Assembly: GCA_023437305.1 (NCBI GenBank) | Contig: JAEZGN010000030.1 | Span: 1-64,000, forward strand | Source of the DNA: Bacteroidota bacterium | GTDB taxonomy: Bacteria > Bacteroidota > Bacteroidia > Bacteroidales > Dysgonomonadaceae | Reading direction: 5' to 3' | Length of the DNA: 64,000 nt | Shown: piece after piece, positions 54,101 to 63,686 of the stretch | Numbering within the stretch: the stretch's first letter is position 1 | Layout of the letters: each line of letters opens with the position of its first letter | Position numbers and translations under genes: made by a program | The notes under the pieces: model-generated | What the model was told of the DNA's origin: nothing | Databases searched by the model: none | What the model saw: only the letters and a program-made list of their open reading frames with translations

Positions 54101-54903
54101 TCAGCATCCTCCTCATCTACAAAGTGAACGTCATTTGTTGCTATTACTTTAACCCCATATTTTTCGCCAATACGGAGCAGTTCTTTATTTACTTTTTCCT
54201 GTAAGGGGTATGCTTCAGTATTTGCGTCGGGACGGTTTGTTTTATGTCTCTGCAACTCGAGATAATAATCTTCACCAAAGAGATTTTTAAACCACTGAAC
54301 GGTTTTTTCGGCCTCTTCTATATCATCAGCCATAATCTTTTTAGATACTTCACCTCCAAGACATGCTGTAGAGATAATAAGCCCTTCATGATATTTTTCG
54401 AGCAACTCTTTGTCGATACGAGGACGCATATAATAACCTTCTGTCCATCCGTACGAAATCATTTTGATAAGGTTTTTGTACCCGGTAAGATTTTTGGCCA
54501 AAACGACCAAGTGCCACCCACTCATATCCGGTTTACCTTCCTTCAGATGTCTGCTCCGACGTGCAACATAACATTCGCAACCTATAATGGGTTTAAACTT
54601 TCTAGCCTCTTCTTCTTTTATTTTGGTTTTTAAATCTCCTATCTGAGTCGAGTTGTCTGACTCCTTATCTGCCTGTAATTTCTTTATCTCAGTTTTTAAT
54701 TCCTTAATAGCAGCATCATATTTCGAATTTTTCTTTTTTACGTAATTGAAAAACTCTTTTATCCCAAACATTGCGCCATGATCGGTCAGTGCAATGGCTT
54801 TCATTCCATCACCAACTGCTTTATCCACTAGCTTTTGAATACTAGCCTGACCATCAAGTAGTGAATATTGGGAGTGAACATGTAAGTGTACAAAATTATT
54901 CAT
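51154..54903 (-). CDS. dnaE: DNA polymerase III alpha subunit, 1249 aa
   Basis: The PHP domain opens the protein (HLHVHSQYSLLDGQASI, residues about 6-22). The polymerase core has PDIDIDFDDDGRGKVL with the catalytic aspartates and YQEQVMLLSRLLADFTRGQ (shown in part as YQEQVMLL). The C-terminal OB domain contains the REGITKNGKPYMILRIEDFTG-type strand (trimmed). It replicates the chromosome. The length is typical. Confidence 0.95.
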   Translation of the reverse strand: MNNFVHLHVHSQYSLLDGQASIQKLVDKAVGDGMKAIALTDHGAMFGIKEFFNYVKKKNSKYDAAIKELKTEIKKLQADKESDNSTQIGDLKTKIKEEEARKFKPIIGCECYVARRSRHLKEGKPDMSGWHLVVLAKNLTGYKNLIKMISYGWTEGYYMRPRIDKELLEKYHEGLIISTACLGGEVSKKIMADDIEEAEKTVQWFKNLFGEDYYLELQRHKTNRPDANTEAYPLQEKVNKELLRIGEKYGVKVIATNDVHFVDEEDADAHDRLICLSTGKDLDDPKRMRYTKQEWLKTTAEMNQIFADHPEVLTNTLEIANKVEFYSIDSDALMPFFTIDASFGTEEGYKIMYSEEDLILEFGEKAYHRLGGYDKVIRIKLESDYLRHLTIIGADKRYGKDRNQEIVERLDFELNTMKTMGFPGYFLIVQDFIAAARSMGVAVGPGRGSAAGSAVAYCLGITDIDPIKYDLLFERFLNPDRISMPDIDIDFDDDGRGKVLKWVTDKYGQERVAHIITYGTMATKSAIKDVARVQKLPLSESNRLAKFVPDRIPDKKKVTLRDAIEYVPELKEAANSYDPIMRDTIKYAQMLEGNVRNTGVHACGIIIGQQAISDIVPVSTAEDKETGENILVTQYEGTVIEETGLIKMYFLGLKTLSIIKEAIENIKHTTGKDIDIDNISLEDPVTYELYSQGKTTGTFQFESAGMQKYLKELQPSKFEDLIAMNALYRPGPMDYIPSFIARKHGKEEISYDIPIMERYLNDTYGITVYQEQVMLLSRLLADFTRGQSDELRKAMGKKLIDKMNALKEKFIAGGTKNGHQKKTLEKIWADWEKFASYAFNKSHATCYSWVAYQTAWLKANYPSEYMAAVLSRNLSNITEITKFMDECKAMNLNVFGPDVNESYLKFSVNKEGDIRFGLAAVKGVGEGAVMNIIEERDNNGPFKDIFDFVERINLSACNKKNIESLALAGAFDNFPGMTREQFFGMNGKGETFIDMLIRYGNKFQIDKNQAANSLFGGDASFDIARPEIPKVEKWSDLERLNKERELIGIYLSAHPLDEYKIILNYVCNVGMSEIEDKDALKNKEVTFGGLVSGMREGITKNGKPYMILRIEDFTGSGEIPLFGDDYINFGKYGRPGLYVFVRGRVQGRKYDANQMELKINSIHLLPDIKDTLIEKLTITLPLHDMNTQMVEELSTLTKNNPGNSLLYFEVVDGERNMKVDLFSRSYKINVKQELIDYLVENESFVFKVN

Positions 54904-55192
54904 ATCTCAATCTTTGCTTTTTCACAATTTGTAAAGTTACTATAAATAGCCTGCCTTTGCCACAAAAATACGCATCAGTTTTCAACAAATAATATTCGTT
55001 ATATTTTATGTCCTTGTAGTCACCGAGATAGACACATGCAGGCAGTTAATCATAGAGTCAGACATTTCCAAAACACAATTAATAAACTAATGGAAAGCAC
55101 TTTAACACAGATTATAATACAATTTAAAACATGATTTATAAAACATGTGGTCAGAAATTATAAATACTGACAGTTTATTAAATCTATTCATA

Positions 55193-55325
55193 TATTTTTG
55201 TAGCAGATGTTAAGTCAGACTAAACAGCTTCCTAACTTTAACTGAGAACATTCTCATTAAACTAACAAACTTTACAAAACTTGAAAATGGTGGGATCCTT
55301 CGGGTTCTGCCATTTTCTATATCTT
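55193..55325 (+). ncRNA. candidate small RNA in the dnaE-TonB gap
   Basis: A TATTTTTG-type -7 element (55193-55200) precedes about 110 bases without ORF. The end is a hairpin GAAAATGG(...)CCATTTTC at 55283-55317, with additional inner pairing around a CTTC loop. A promoter-like start plus a terminator-like stem suggests a free-standing RNA. The -33 element is weak, and no Rfam family could be assigned. The remainder of the 557-base gap (54904-55460) shows nothing else. Confidence 0.35.
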
Positions 55326-55460
55326 ACACTATGGTAATAGCTTTGTGTTTGATTTATAATAAATCGGAAAATCAAATTTATACGAATCTTGTTTTATAAT
55401 TACCAATATATTGGTACACAGAAAATATATACCTAAATTTGTTTACACAAAACTAGCCGT

Positions 55461-57878
55461 ATGATCAAAAAAAACATATTATTGCTTCTCATATTTATAT
55501 CGTCCCTTGCTTATTCACAGCAAATAAAAATCACAGGAAAAGTTACCAACCACCAAGGAAAATTGTTGGAACACGTTTCAGTTTCGGAGATGAATAGCCG
55601 CGATGGAGTAATAACCAATGACAAAGGAGAGTATATTCTATCCGTACAGACTAAAGATTCGATTAAAATCATATTCTCTTTGATAGGCTATCAGCGTCAC
55701 CAATATATAATACCTAAACCTACAAGTGACTTGGTACTGAATATTACCTTAAAAGAAGATAATAATATCTTAGGAGCCATTACTATAGAAGGACAACAAA
55801 CCGTTACCACAGTTATTGAACGAGTCGACTACTTGGCAACCAGACGAGCTTCAAACCCTTGGGGGAGTATAGAATCTCTCCTCGCAACGATGGGTGGAGT
55901 AAGCTCTACAAACGAACTCAGCTCGCAATACTCTGTACGCGGCGGAAACTTTGACGAGAATATTGTATACGTTAATGGAAATGAGATCTATCGTCCTCTC
56001 TTAGTGCGTTCAGCTCAGCAGGAAGGGTTAAGTTTTATAAATCCTGACATGGTGCAAACCGTCGGTTTTTCTGCGGGAGGATATAGTGCTGAATATGGAG
56101 ACAAGATGTCATCAGTTCTTGATATTACATATAAAAAGCCTAAAGAATTTGAAGCGTCTGCTTCTGCCGGACTTTTAGGAGGAAGTGTTCATTTAGGTAA
56201 TTCGACAGGAAAATTCTCGCAGATTACGGGAGTTCGCTATAAAACAACTCAGTCCTTACTGAGCACTTCCGATACTGAAGCAGAATACGACCCTACATTT
56301 ATTGATGCCCAAACATATATAACATACGATTTATCACCCAAATGGGAAGTTAGTATGTTAGGAAACTATGCGCACAATACTTATAAATATACCCCCAAAA
56401 CACGCAGTACTAGCTTTGGGACACTTACTACGCCTCGAAACTTTACTGTATACTTTGATGGATGGGAAAAGGACAGGTTTATTACTTACCAAGCAGCATT
56501 GACACTGAAAGGTAGAATAAATGAAAACTTAAATATAGGGATCACAGGCTCTACATTCTCTTCTGACGAAAGAGAACGTTATGATATAGAAGGCAACTAT
56601 ATATTGAAAGAGCAGAACATAGTAGAAGGGAATGAAGCCTTTGACGAGTCTTCTCTATTGGGGATAGGACGATATATTGAACATGCACGCAATCAGGTAA
56701 AGTCGGAAGTATATACAATCAGTCATTTCGGAGACTTTAAGATAGGAAGTAATCTCTTGAAATGGGGTCTCGCCTATCAACGAGAAAATGTAAGAGATAA
56801 GATCAAAGAGTGGGAAATGAGAGATTCTGCGGGTTACTCTCTGCCAAGTACAGGAATAGATGTCAATCTATATTCGAACCTGAAAGCGGATAACAAAATC
56901 AAGCCTTCTCGTTTTTCCGGATATATACAAGACACTTATAAACTTAATACAGATAATGGCTTGTTTATTATTAATGCCGGAGTCAGAGCCAGCTATTGGA
57001 CTTTCAATGAAGAACTGATCGTAAGCCCACGTGGAGCTATAGCTTTTGTGCCCAACGGAATGGAAAATTTCTCGATACGACTAGCGGGAGGCATTTATTA
57101 TCAGGCTCCTTTTTACAAAGAATTCCAAAAAATAGTAAATGTAGATGGTAACAATGTTATCGAGATGAATAAAGATATTAAATCACAAAAATCGATCCAT
57201 ATTGTACTCGGCAGTGACTATTATTTTGGAGGAGGCGGAGAGCGCAACTCTCCACCATTGAAGTTATCAGGAGATATCTACTATAAGAAACTATCTGACT
57301 TGATTCCATATACTGTAAACAATGTAAAAATACGCTATTCAGGAGAAAATAGTTCCAAAGGGTTTGCTCTAGGGATGGACATGAAACTGTATGGAGAGTT
57401 TATTCCGGGTGTAGATAGCTGGATCAGCCTTGGAATAATGAAAACGCAACAGGAAATAGATGGAGTAAAAGTACCTCTGCCTACGGATCAACGTTTCAAC
57501 TTTGCATTATTCTATCAGGATTATATGCCGGGATATGAACGCCTAAAAATGAGCCTTAGGGGACTGTGGTCGCAAGGCTTACCCGTTTCTGCCCCATACA
57601 AAGGATATGAAAACGGATATTTCCGTACACCGGCATATAAGCGTGTAGATATCGGTTTTTCGTGGCAGATACTAGGCGAAGATTTTGCTATACGCAAGAC
57701 AAACTCTCTATGTAAATCACTAAAGAACATCTGGTTAGGGATAGATATCTTTAATATATTCGACATGCAAAATACAAATACGTATTACTGGATTACAGAT
57801 ATTTACAACCACCAATATGCTATACCCAATTACTTGACCGGACGCCAACTAAATGCAAAACTATTAATCGAATTTTAA
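55461..57878 (+). CDS. TonB-dependent receptor with CarboxypepD-like N-terminus, 805 aa
   Basis: Signal peptide (1-19), CarboxypepD_reg-like domain (about 22-105, GKVTNHQGKLLEHV...), plug (about 115-230, SVRGGNFDENIVYVNGNEIYRP with conserved RGG), then a 22-strand-type barrel ending in an aromatic residue (LLIEF). It imports a substrate through the outer membrane with TonB energy. No SusD-like partner is adjacent, so a polysaccharide role is not shown. Confidence 0.88.
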   Translation: MIKKNILLLLIFISSLAYSQQIKITGKVTNHQGKLLEHVSVSEMNSRDGVITNDKGEYILSVQTKDSIKIIFSLIGYQRHQYIIPKPTSDLVLNITLKEDNNILGAITIEGQQTVTTVIERVDYLATRRASNPWGSIESLLATMGGVSSTNELSSQYSVRGGNFDENIVYVNGNEIYRPLLVRSAQQEGLSFINPDMVQTVGFSAGGYSAEYGDKMSSVLDITYKKPKEFEASASAGLLGGSVHLGNSTGKFSQITGVRYKTTQSLLSTSDTEAEYDPTFIDAQTYITYDLSPKWEVSMLGNYAHNTYKYTPKTRSTSFGTLTTPRNFTVYFDGWEKDRFITYQAALTLKGRINENLNIGITGSTFSSDERERYDIEGNYILKEQNIVEGNEAFDESSLLGIGRYIEHARNQVKSEVYTISHFGDFKIGSNLLKWGLAYQRENVRDKIKEWEMRDSAGYSLPSTGIDVNLYSNLKADNKIKPSRFSGYIQDTYKLNTDNGLFIINAGVRASYWTFNEELIVSPRGAIAFVPNGMENFSIRLAGGIYYQAPFYKEFQKIVNVDGNNVIEMNKDIKSQKSIHIVLGSDYYFGGGGERNSPPLKLSGDIYYKKLSDLIPYTVNNVKIRYSGENSSKGFALGMDMKLYGEFIPGVDSWISLGIMKTQQEIDGVKVPLPTDQRFNFALFYQDYMPGYERLKMSLRGLWSQGLPVSAPYKGYENGYFRTPAYKRVDIGFSWQILGEDFAIRKTNSLCKSLKNIWLGIDIFNIFDMQNTNTYYWITDIYNHQYAIPNYLTGRQLNAKLLIEF

Positions 57879-57953
57879 CTTATTTAATAAACCGAATTCA
57901 ATTATATAAGGTTAAATAATATAACTTTACTATCAATCAAAAACGAACAGATT

Positions 57954-59102
57954 ATGGAAAATTTTTCATTAGCAAATCCCGTAAAGATCATATTTGGGGA
58001 AGGAATGATCAAAGAGATTACAAACGAAATACCTCAAGGCAGTAAAGTACTGATGACTTACGGAGGAGGCAGTATAAAGAAAAACGGAGTCTACGATCAG
58101 GCTGTAAAAGCCCTTAGCGGTTACGAATGGTATGAGTTTGGAGGAATAGAACCAAATCCACACTATGAAACCTGTATGAAGGCTGTAGCTGTAATAAAAG
58201 AAAAAGGTATCGATTTTATATTATCCGTAGGTGGAGGATCGGTACTTGACGCTACAAAGTTTATTTCTGCCGCAGTCTATTTCGAAGAAGGTGATCCGTG
58301 GCAAATACTGTCTAAAGGCAGCAAAGTAAAGAAAGCTATGCCTTTTGGAGACATTATTACATTGCCTGCTACAGGATCAGAAATGAATAGCGGAGCTGTA
58401 ATAACACGTGCCGAAACTCAAGAAAAACTTGCATTTGGTTCTCCCCTCACCTACCCTAAGTTTTCTGTACTTGATCCGACTGTAACATATTCATTGCCTC
58501 CCCGCCAGACAGGCAATGGAGTTGTAGATGCTTTTGTACATGTTATGGAGCAATACCTGACATTTAACGAAGGGAATTCTTTGCTGCAAGATAATATGGC
58601 TGAAGCCATTGTAAAAACATTGGTTGAAGAAGGACCTAAAGCTCTGAAAGAACCAAATAACTATGATGTCCGTGCCAATCTGATGTGGGCTTCAACATGG
58701 GCACTGAATGGCTGGATTGCCTGCGGTGTGCCCGAAGACTGGGCTACTCACATGATCGGACATGAACTTACAGCTTTCTATGGACTTGATCATGCTCAAA
58801 CTCTTGCCATTGTATTGCCGGGAGTAATGACAGTACTAAAAGATCAGAAAGGAAGAAAGATCACTCGTCTAGGGAAAGAGGTCTTTGGCATCCAAGGAAA
58901 CGATGCCATAGATAGAACGATCAAAGCTGTAGAAGACTTCTTCGAATCGATGGGTGTAAAAACTCATCTTTCAGACTACGGATTGGGCGATGAAGCTATA
59001 AACAAAGTAGCAGAGCGTCTAGGAAACCGTGGATGGAAGCTCGGTGAGTGTCATAACATTACTGCTGACGTAGTTAAAGAAATTTTGACAATAAGAAAAT
59101 AA
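57954..59102 (+). CDS. iron-containing alcohol dehydrogenase, YqhD-like, 382 aa
   Basis: NADPH-binding GGGSVLDATK at 93-102, and the metal-binding region with DAFVHVMEQY near 198-207 and GHELTAFYGLDHAQ near 275-288. This matches group III iron-type aldehyde/alcohol dehydrogenases (YqhD, butanol dehydrogenase). It lies 75 bases after the TonB receptor, perhaps co-transcribed. The substrate is unknown. Confidence 0.88.
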   Translation: MENFSLANPVKIIFGEGMIKEITNEIPQGSKVLMTYGGGSIKKNGVYDQAVKALSGYEWYEFGGIEPNPHYETCMKAVAVIKEKGIDFILSVGGGSVLDATKFISAAVYFEEGDPWQILSKGSKVKKAMPFGDIITLPATGSEMNSGAVITRAETQEKLAFGSPLTYPKFSVLDPTVTYSLPPRQTGNGVVDAFVHVMEQYLTFNEGNSLLQDNMAEAIVKTLVEEGPKALKEPNNYDVRANLMWASTWALNGWIACGVPEDWATHMIGHELTAFYGLDHAQTLAIVLPGVMTVLKDQKGRKITRLGKEVFGIQGNDAIDRTIKAVEDFFESMGVKTHLSDYGLGDEAINKVAERLGNRGWKLGECHNITADVVKEILTIRK

Positions 59103-59117
59103 ACCATAAATATAGAA

Positions 59118-59147
59118 AATAAGCCGATAAATATATCGGCTTATTTT
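59118..59147. terminator. bidirectional terminator between adh and the STN protein gene
   Basis: AAATAAGCCGATA and ATCGGCTTATTTT form a hairpin whose right arm covers the stop codon of the minus-strand gene. Confidence 0.7.
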
Positions 59148-60712
59148 ACAATCTGATTTTCAGAAACCTCACTCAAATTGTTTATTATTAATTCTTTTAG
59201 CTTTTCTTCTGGCAATATTACGTTAAAGTTTCCCCAAAAATTCTTGTCATATTTAAACTTCGTTTCTGAGAATATGTTTTGTGTGGGTATTCTTTCCTTT
59301 CTGGCAAATGTATTTACATTAGTTGTATCTACCATACAGTTTACCATTTCAAACCACAGATATAATGGCGTACTAAAAAGCTTGCGTTTTCTTTTCATCT
59401 TAAACTCTAAGTCTCCGCGTATATGGTTCACATAATAAATCCCATCATTTGACAGTTTATACGAGACATTATACCGAGCTTGTTGTAATGTTAACCGAAT
59501 ATCCTTATTCTTCCTTTGAACATAAAGATCTGTAGCCTGTTGCACAAATTTGGGATTGATCTCGAAATGCGCTTCTATCAAAGCATAATTCTCTGCATCA
59601 ATAAATAACTGCCCCTTAAACAAAGGTTCATCAATATACTCCTTCTGATAAAATGAAATAATATTCACCCTTCGTCCATCAATAACAGTAATATCTGTAT
59701 GCCCATACTCATATTTATTTTGTTCTTCAGGCTTCAAAAAGTCAGGTAAGTTCTTTACCAAATCTAATATCAGACAAGAATTAATACCGGATTTCATTTT
59801 TGTAAAGATTGTATCACTTTCCTGAATGTTCTTAATACGGCGCATCTTTATAAGTTTTACCTGATCAAGATTTGCATTTACATCATAACCGGTCTTATAA
59901 ACTTTAAGCACGGCCTCAGTAACATCTACATTATTTTTCTTATGGTCTATACCCTCTCTGTAAAAAGTTGTAAGGTAAACAGGCGAGGTCGAGTAGTTAT
60001 TCTTACGATTCTCTAGCATACGATTAACCTCTTCTTGGGGCTCAACCGCTCTAATTATCACCTCTTGCAATGGTATTATTCTGGGCTCAAGCACAAAACG
60101 AATATGCTGTCCGGCCAGTAGCCCGACTTCCACTTCCTGGCTTTCGTAACCTACATGAGTAAACTTTACCTTCGAATGACGGAGAGAATCGGGCAATATC
60201 AATTTGAATTCTCCATCTTGATTAGAAATCGTTCCTATTGTTGAGTTGCTGATTCCTACAGCGCTATAAGCTAATGGTTCATCCGTGATCTGGTCATATA
60301 CAGCACCACTAAAGGTAAAGAACTTTTTTTCTACACTATCTGCCTTTTCTATTGAGATTACAGTATGTTCTTTTATCCGATCTGTAACTTGTAACAAAAT
60401 ATGATTTCCAACAACAGAAATCTTTAGTTGATTATTCCCAGTGATCGCATATATAGCTTCACGCAATGTATATTCGCCCTTTGCAATCTTAACCTTCTTA
60501 TCGTTGTCTATTATCTGGCTATCATAGATAAATAAATAACCCGACTTGTCGGATACTTGTCTTAGCAGCTTATATACACTCTCTTTACTTTTTGGTAATT
60601 GTACCTTCCTATTTAGCACTGCGCCATCATCTGCCTGTAAGATTACTACTACCATCATTAGCAATAACGATACAAGAATACGATGAAAAGTATTTTCAGC
60701 CGTATATTTCAT
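59141..60712 (-). CDS. STN plus CarboxypepD-like surface protein, 523 aa
   Basis: A signal peptide (about 1-27) is followed by an STN domain (about 38-108, LLRQVSDKSGYLFIYD), a CarboxypepD_reg-like domain (about 133-212), then a 300-residue C-terminal domain shared with the 420-aa protein at 62177. There is no TonB barrel. STN domains usually contact FecR in TonB transducers. The gene is last in a sigma/FecR operon. Confidence 0.75.
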   Translation of the reverse strand: MKYTAENTFHRILVSLLLMMVVVILQADDGAVLNRKVQLPKSKESVYKLLRQVSDKSGYLFIYDSQIIDNDKKVKIAKGEYTLREAIYAITGNNQLKISVVGNHILLQVTDRIKEHTVISIEKADSVEKKFFTFSGAVYDQITDEPLAYSAVGISNSTIGTISNQDGEFKLILPDSLRHSKVKFTHVGYESQEVEVGLLAGQHIRFVLEPRIIPLQEVIIRAVEPQEEVNRMLENRKNNYSTSPVYLTTFYREGIDHKKNNVDVTEAVLKVYKTGYDVNANLDQVKLIKMRRIKNIQESDTIFTKMKSGINSCLILDLVKNLPDFLKPEEQNKYEYGHTDITVIDGRRVNIISFYQKEYIDEPLFKGQLFIDAENYALIEAHFEINPKFVQQATDLYVQRKNKDIRLTLQQARYNVSYKLSNDGIYYVNHIRGDLEFKMKRKRKLFSTPLYLWFEMVNCMVDTTNVNTFARKERIPTQNIFSETKFKYDKNFWGNFNVILPEEKLKELIINNLSEVSENQIVK

Positions 60713-60725
60713 GGCGGTTAATATA

Positions 60726-61577
60726 TTATTTTTGTGATATAGATATCACATTATCTTGCTGTTTAAACTGCAAATTAAGAGCCATACATATGAGTTGGGC
60801 CATTGTATACGGAGTATCTCCCGAAAAGGTAACTGTCAGTAGGCGATTTTCCAGTTCGGGTGACACTGTTAGCTGCTCTGCGTCGGAGTTCATATTTATA
60901 ACTCTAACAATATCAGACAATCGCTGATCTTTAAAGTGAACCCTTTTGAGGTACGACTCAAACTGTGAAACATCTGTAGTTTTAACCTTATGTAGATTAT
61001 CAGATTCCAAAAGAGCTGTTTCTCCGGCCTTTACATTTACTTTCTGCCCGTTCAATTTCGATGTGACTCTTACTTCTCCTCGCCGTACTGATAACGAAAA
61101 GGAAGTACCGTTTTCACTCTTCACATTAAAAGAAGTGCCCAATACCTGAATAATCGTTTGTTGAGTCTCAATAATAAATGGCTTATTCGGATTACGACTA
61201 ATATCGAAAAAAGCATTTCCCTCCAAGACAACCTCTCGCTTATCATCCGAAAAACGATTGGGATACTGCAAAGATGCCTGATCTGAGAGATATACTACCG
61301 ACCCATCCTCTAAAGTAGAGATCAGAGTGGGAGCATTCTTTTCGTTATTTATCGTCAACATTTCCTTATGAGTGGTCTTTTGTCCCCATATAACGAATAC
61401 TGAAATGGCACAAACACATAAAATTGCAGCCACAGCTCCCCATCTTGCCAAAGATGTACGTATGCTTGCCTTTTTCGCTACTTTATTTTCCGGCAGCAAT
61501 CCGTCCCGATCGAGCCGCATATAAAGGCGATCCCAAGCCTGATCTGTAATCTTATTATTTGTTTCTTTCAAAGTCAT
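60726..61577 (-). CDS. FecR-family anti-sigma factor, 283 aa
   Basis: The N-terminal cytosolic part is short, a membrane helix lies at about 51-69 (AILCVCAISVFVIWG), a FecR domain spans about 90-205, and the C-terminal DUF4974-type domain ends VISISQK. It holds the ECF sigma factor inactive until a surface signal arrives. It overlaps the sigma gene by 4 bases. Confidence 0.85.
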   Translation of the reverse strand: MTLKETNNKITDQAWDRLYMRLDRDGLLPENKVAKKASIRTSLARWGAVAAILCVCAISVFVIWGQKTTHKEMLTINNEKNAPTLISTLEDGSVVYLSDQASLQYPNRFSDDKREVVLEGNAFFDISRNPNKPFIIETQQTIIQVLGTSFNVKSENGTSFSLSVRRGEVRVTSKLNGQKVNVKAGETALLESDNLHKVKTTDVSQFESYLKRVHFKDQRLSDIVRVINMNSDAEQLTVSPELENRLLTVTFSGDTPYTMAQLICMALNLQFKQQDNVISISQK

Positions 61578-62125
61578 GATGCGTGTGTATATTTTTCTAT
61601 TTCCTGTCTTAATATCTGATATGCTTTTGTCATTTCTGCCTCTACCGTTTTTATCGATACAGAAAGCAATTGTGCAATTTCTTTATATTTACGACCTTCC
61701 ATGCGATGCATTCTAAAGATGCGAAGTCGCCGTTCCGGTAACTGTTCCAGTGTACGATTTATAATATTTTGCAACTCTTTATATTCAATCTGGTCTTGCG
61801 CTGTTGTTTCAGAGGCTTCAAGCTTCCTGCTTAATACATTTTCTCGGTGACGTTCTTTTACATACTGATGTTCGAAATATTGGAGCGACTGGTTACGAAC
61901 CGCTCCATACAAATAACTCTTCATCGAACGGACAATATTCAAAGCCTCACGGTCGCGCCACAATACATAAAATAATTCCTGAACAATCTCTTCGGCTGCA
62001 TCTTTACGACCAATTATGCCAAACGAGTACATGTATAAAGGCAGATAGTACTGGCGAAAAACCTGTTCGAAGGTTTCTATATCACCATCCTTTATCTTCT
62101 TGAATATAAGCACATCGTTCAGCAT
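61574..62125 (-). CDS. ECF RNA polymerase sigma factor, 183 aa
   Basis: Start taken at the ATG at 62125 (MLNDVLIFKKIKDG), giving a normal ECF length; a TTG nine codons upstream is less likely. Region 2 (about 15-80) and region 4 (about 125-175, RTLEQLPERRLRIFRMHRM, with the YKEIAQLLSVSIKTVE helix) are clear. It pairs with the adjacent FecR gene. Confidence 0.88.
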   Translation of the reverse strand: MLNDVLIFKKIKDGDIETFEQVFRQYYLPLYMYSFGIIGRKDAAEEIVQELFYVLWRDREALNIVRSMKSYLYGAVRNQSLQYFEHQYVKERHRENVLSRKLEASETTAQDQIEYKELQNIINRTLEQLPERRLRIFRMHRMEGRKYKEIAQLLSVSIKTVEAEMTKAYQILRQEIEKYTHAS

Positions 62126-62176
62126 AATAAGTACAATCACAAGTAAAGCCAAATATAATAAATCATAACGAATTTA

Positions 62177-63439
62177 TCAGTTACTTTGTTGTTTCTTTAA
62201 TTTATTTACTGCCGATTCGAGCGACTCTGTAGGTTCTATAATGTTATAACCTTCCCAGAAGTTGGCATCATAGAAGTTACTCACTTTGTCTGACAAGGAA
62301 TATCTATCGCTAAATGCTTCTCTAGCCGGAATTTTAGCTATATTATTTTCTTGTCTGTCGGTAACAACCATCTCTGATATAATTGTATAGTTGGTAGAGA
62401 ACAGTCTGCGCTTATAATCACATTTGAAGCGGACTTCGTTACGGACATAATTCAGATAGCTTTTCCCATTCTGCTGCTTATATGTAACCAAATAGGCTAC
62501 CTCTTCGGGTTTGAAATGTAATCTGAACGGTTTTTTACGAAGAATGGCCTGTGTAACTTTATTGCGGTCGTCCATACTCAAATTAAACTCTGCCCGAGAA
62601 AAAGCTAATGTTTCCTGATCAATATACAAGTTTCCATAAAACAGGGCGTAAGGCATAATAACCTGAGGTTCAAAACTTATCACATAATGAAGACGTTCGT
62701 TTATCATTACACTATTCTCCATCTTGTATTTATAGTAATGAAGAGAAGCTTTATCTAACATTATATCCCTATTCTTTACAATATCCAGGTAAGTAGATAA
62801 ATTTGGACCTCCTACAAATTTAACAAGCAGAGTATCGCCGGGTTTTGGACTAAGGAGTTTCCTTCCTTTCAATATTTGTACTCTGTCTCCTGCATCCGAT
62901 TGGGTATATGGGGTCTTGTAGATATCGATTACAGCCTCGGAGATGTTTATATAATTACGTCTTTTCTGTATAGTTTCACGATAGAATCCGGTTAAAAGGT
63001 TTGTCATCGCACTATTATTTTCTCCTATCTTATCTATAGCTTTTTCTACCAATTCTAATGGATCAGTAGATTCGACAATGACCTCTTTTAATTTGTTCTC
63101 ATTACGTGTAAGGAAAATCGTAATATTGCTCATATCCTGATCCAATAGAGGTACTCGCTGGTTGAAGTAGCCTATATGAGATACTTCTATTGTTTTAATA
63201 TTCAGGGAGTCTCTTACCTTGATGGTAAATCCACCATCAGCGTTCGAGATAGTACCTATACCTGTACCGGGAACAGAAATACTCACATATTCAAGGTTTT
63301 TCTTTGACTTTATATCCTTCACTACTCCGGTTATTGTAATATATCCCGGATCTTTGGCCGAATAAGTTGGAAGTGCTACACTCCAAATTATAAGGACTGT
63401 AAATACAGTTTGTATCAATTTTAAACATTTAGTTCTCAT
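62177..63439 (-). CDS. CarboxypepD-like paralogue of the 523-aa protein, 420 aa
   Basis: Signal peptide, CarboxypepD_reg-like domain (about 32-115, GYITITGVVKDIKSKKNLEY...), then a C-terminal domain whose TGFYRETIQKRRNYI aligns with TTFYREGIDHKKNNV of the 523-aa protein. It lacks the STN domain. The gene lies upstream of the sigma gene in the same orientation, so it may be controlled by the sigma/FecR pair. Confidence 0.75.
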   Translation of the reverse strand: MRTKCLKLIQTVFTVLIIWSVALPTYSAKDPGYITITGVVKDIKSKKNLEYVSISVPGTGIGTISNADGGFTIKVRDSLNIKTIEVSHIGYFNQRVPLLDQDMSNITIFLTRNENKLKEVIVESTDPLELVEKAIDKIGENNSAMTNLLTGFYRETIQKRRNYINISEAVIDIYKTPYTQSDAGDRVQILKGRKLLSPKPGDTLLVKFVGGPNLSTYLDIVKNRDIMLDKASLHYYKYKMENSVMINERLHYVISFEPQVIMPYALFYGNLYIDQETLAFSRAEFNLSMDDRNKVTQAILRKKPFRLHFKPEEVAYLVTYKQQNGKSYLNYVRNEVRFKCDYKRRLFSTNYTIISEMVVTDRQENNIAKIPAREAFSDRYSLSDKVSNFYDANFWEGYNIIEPTESLESAVNKLKKQQSN

Positions 63440-63626
63440 GGCTATATTGTTTTTAATGATGATTAATAAAACCGGTTGTACTATTATGATCGTTCAAAAA
63501 ATGAAAACCCTATCCTTTATCAGATATTTAACATTTAATGAATGATAATTTAGTTCTAAAAAAATATAAGTATCAATAAAAAGCGATATAAATTACACAA
63601 CAAACAATTAATAACCTGTCATTTAC

Positions 63627-63665
63627 AAACAAAGGCTTGCGATCATAAAATCACAAGCCTTTGTT
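63627..63665. terminator. bidirectional terminator upstream of the S46 peptidase end
   Basis: AAACAAAGGCTTG and CAAGCCTTTGTTT pair around an inner GAT/ATC; strong on both strands. The 247-base gap 63440-63686 holds this hairpin and the promoter of the 420-aa gene; nothing else is seen. Confidence 0.75.
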
Positions 63666-63686
63666 TTCCCTTATATTCTTATATTT

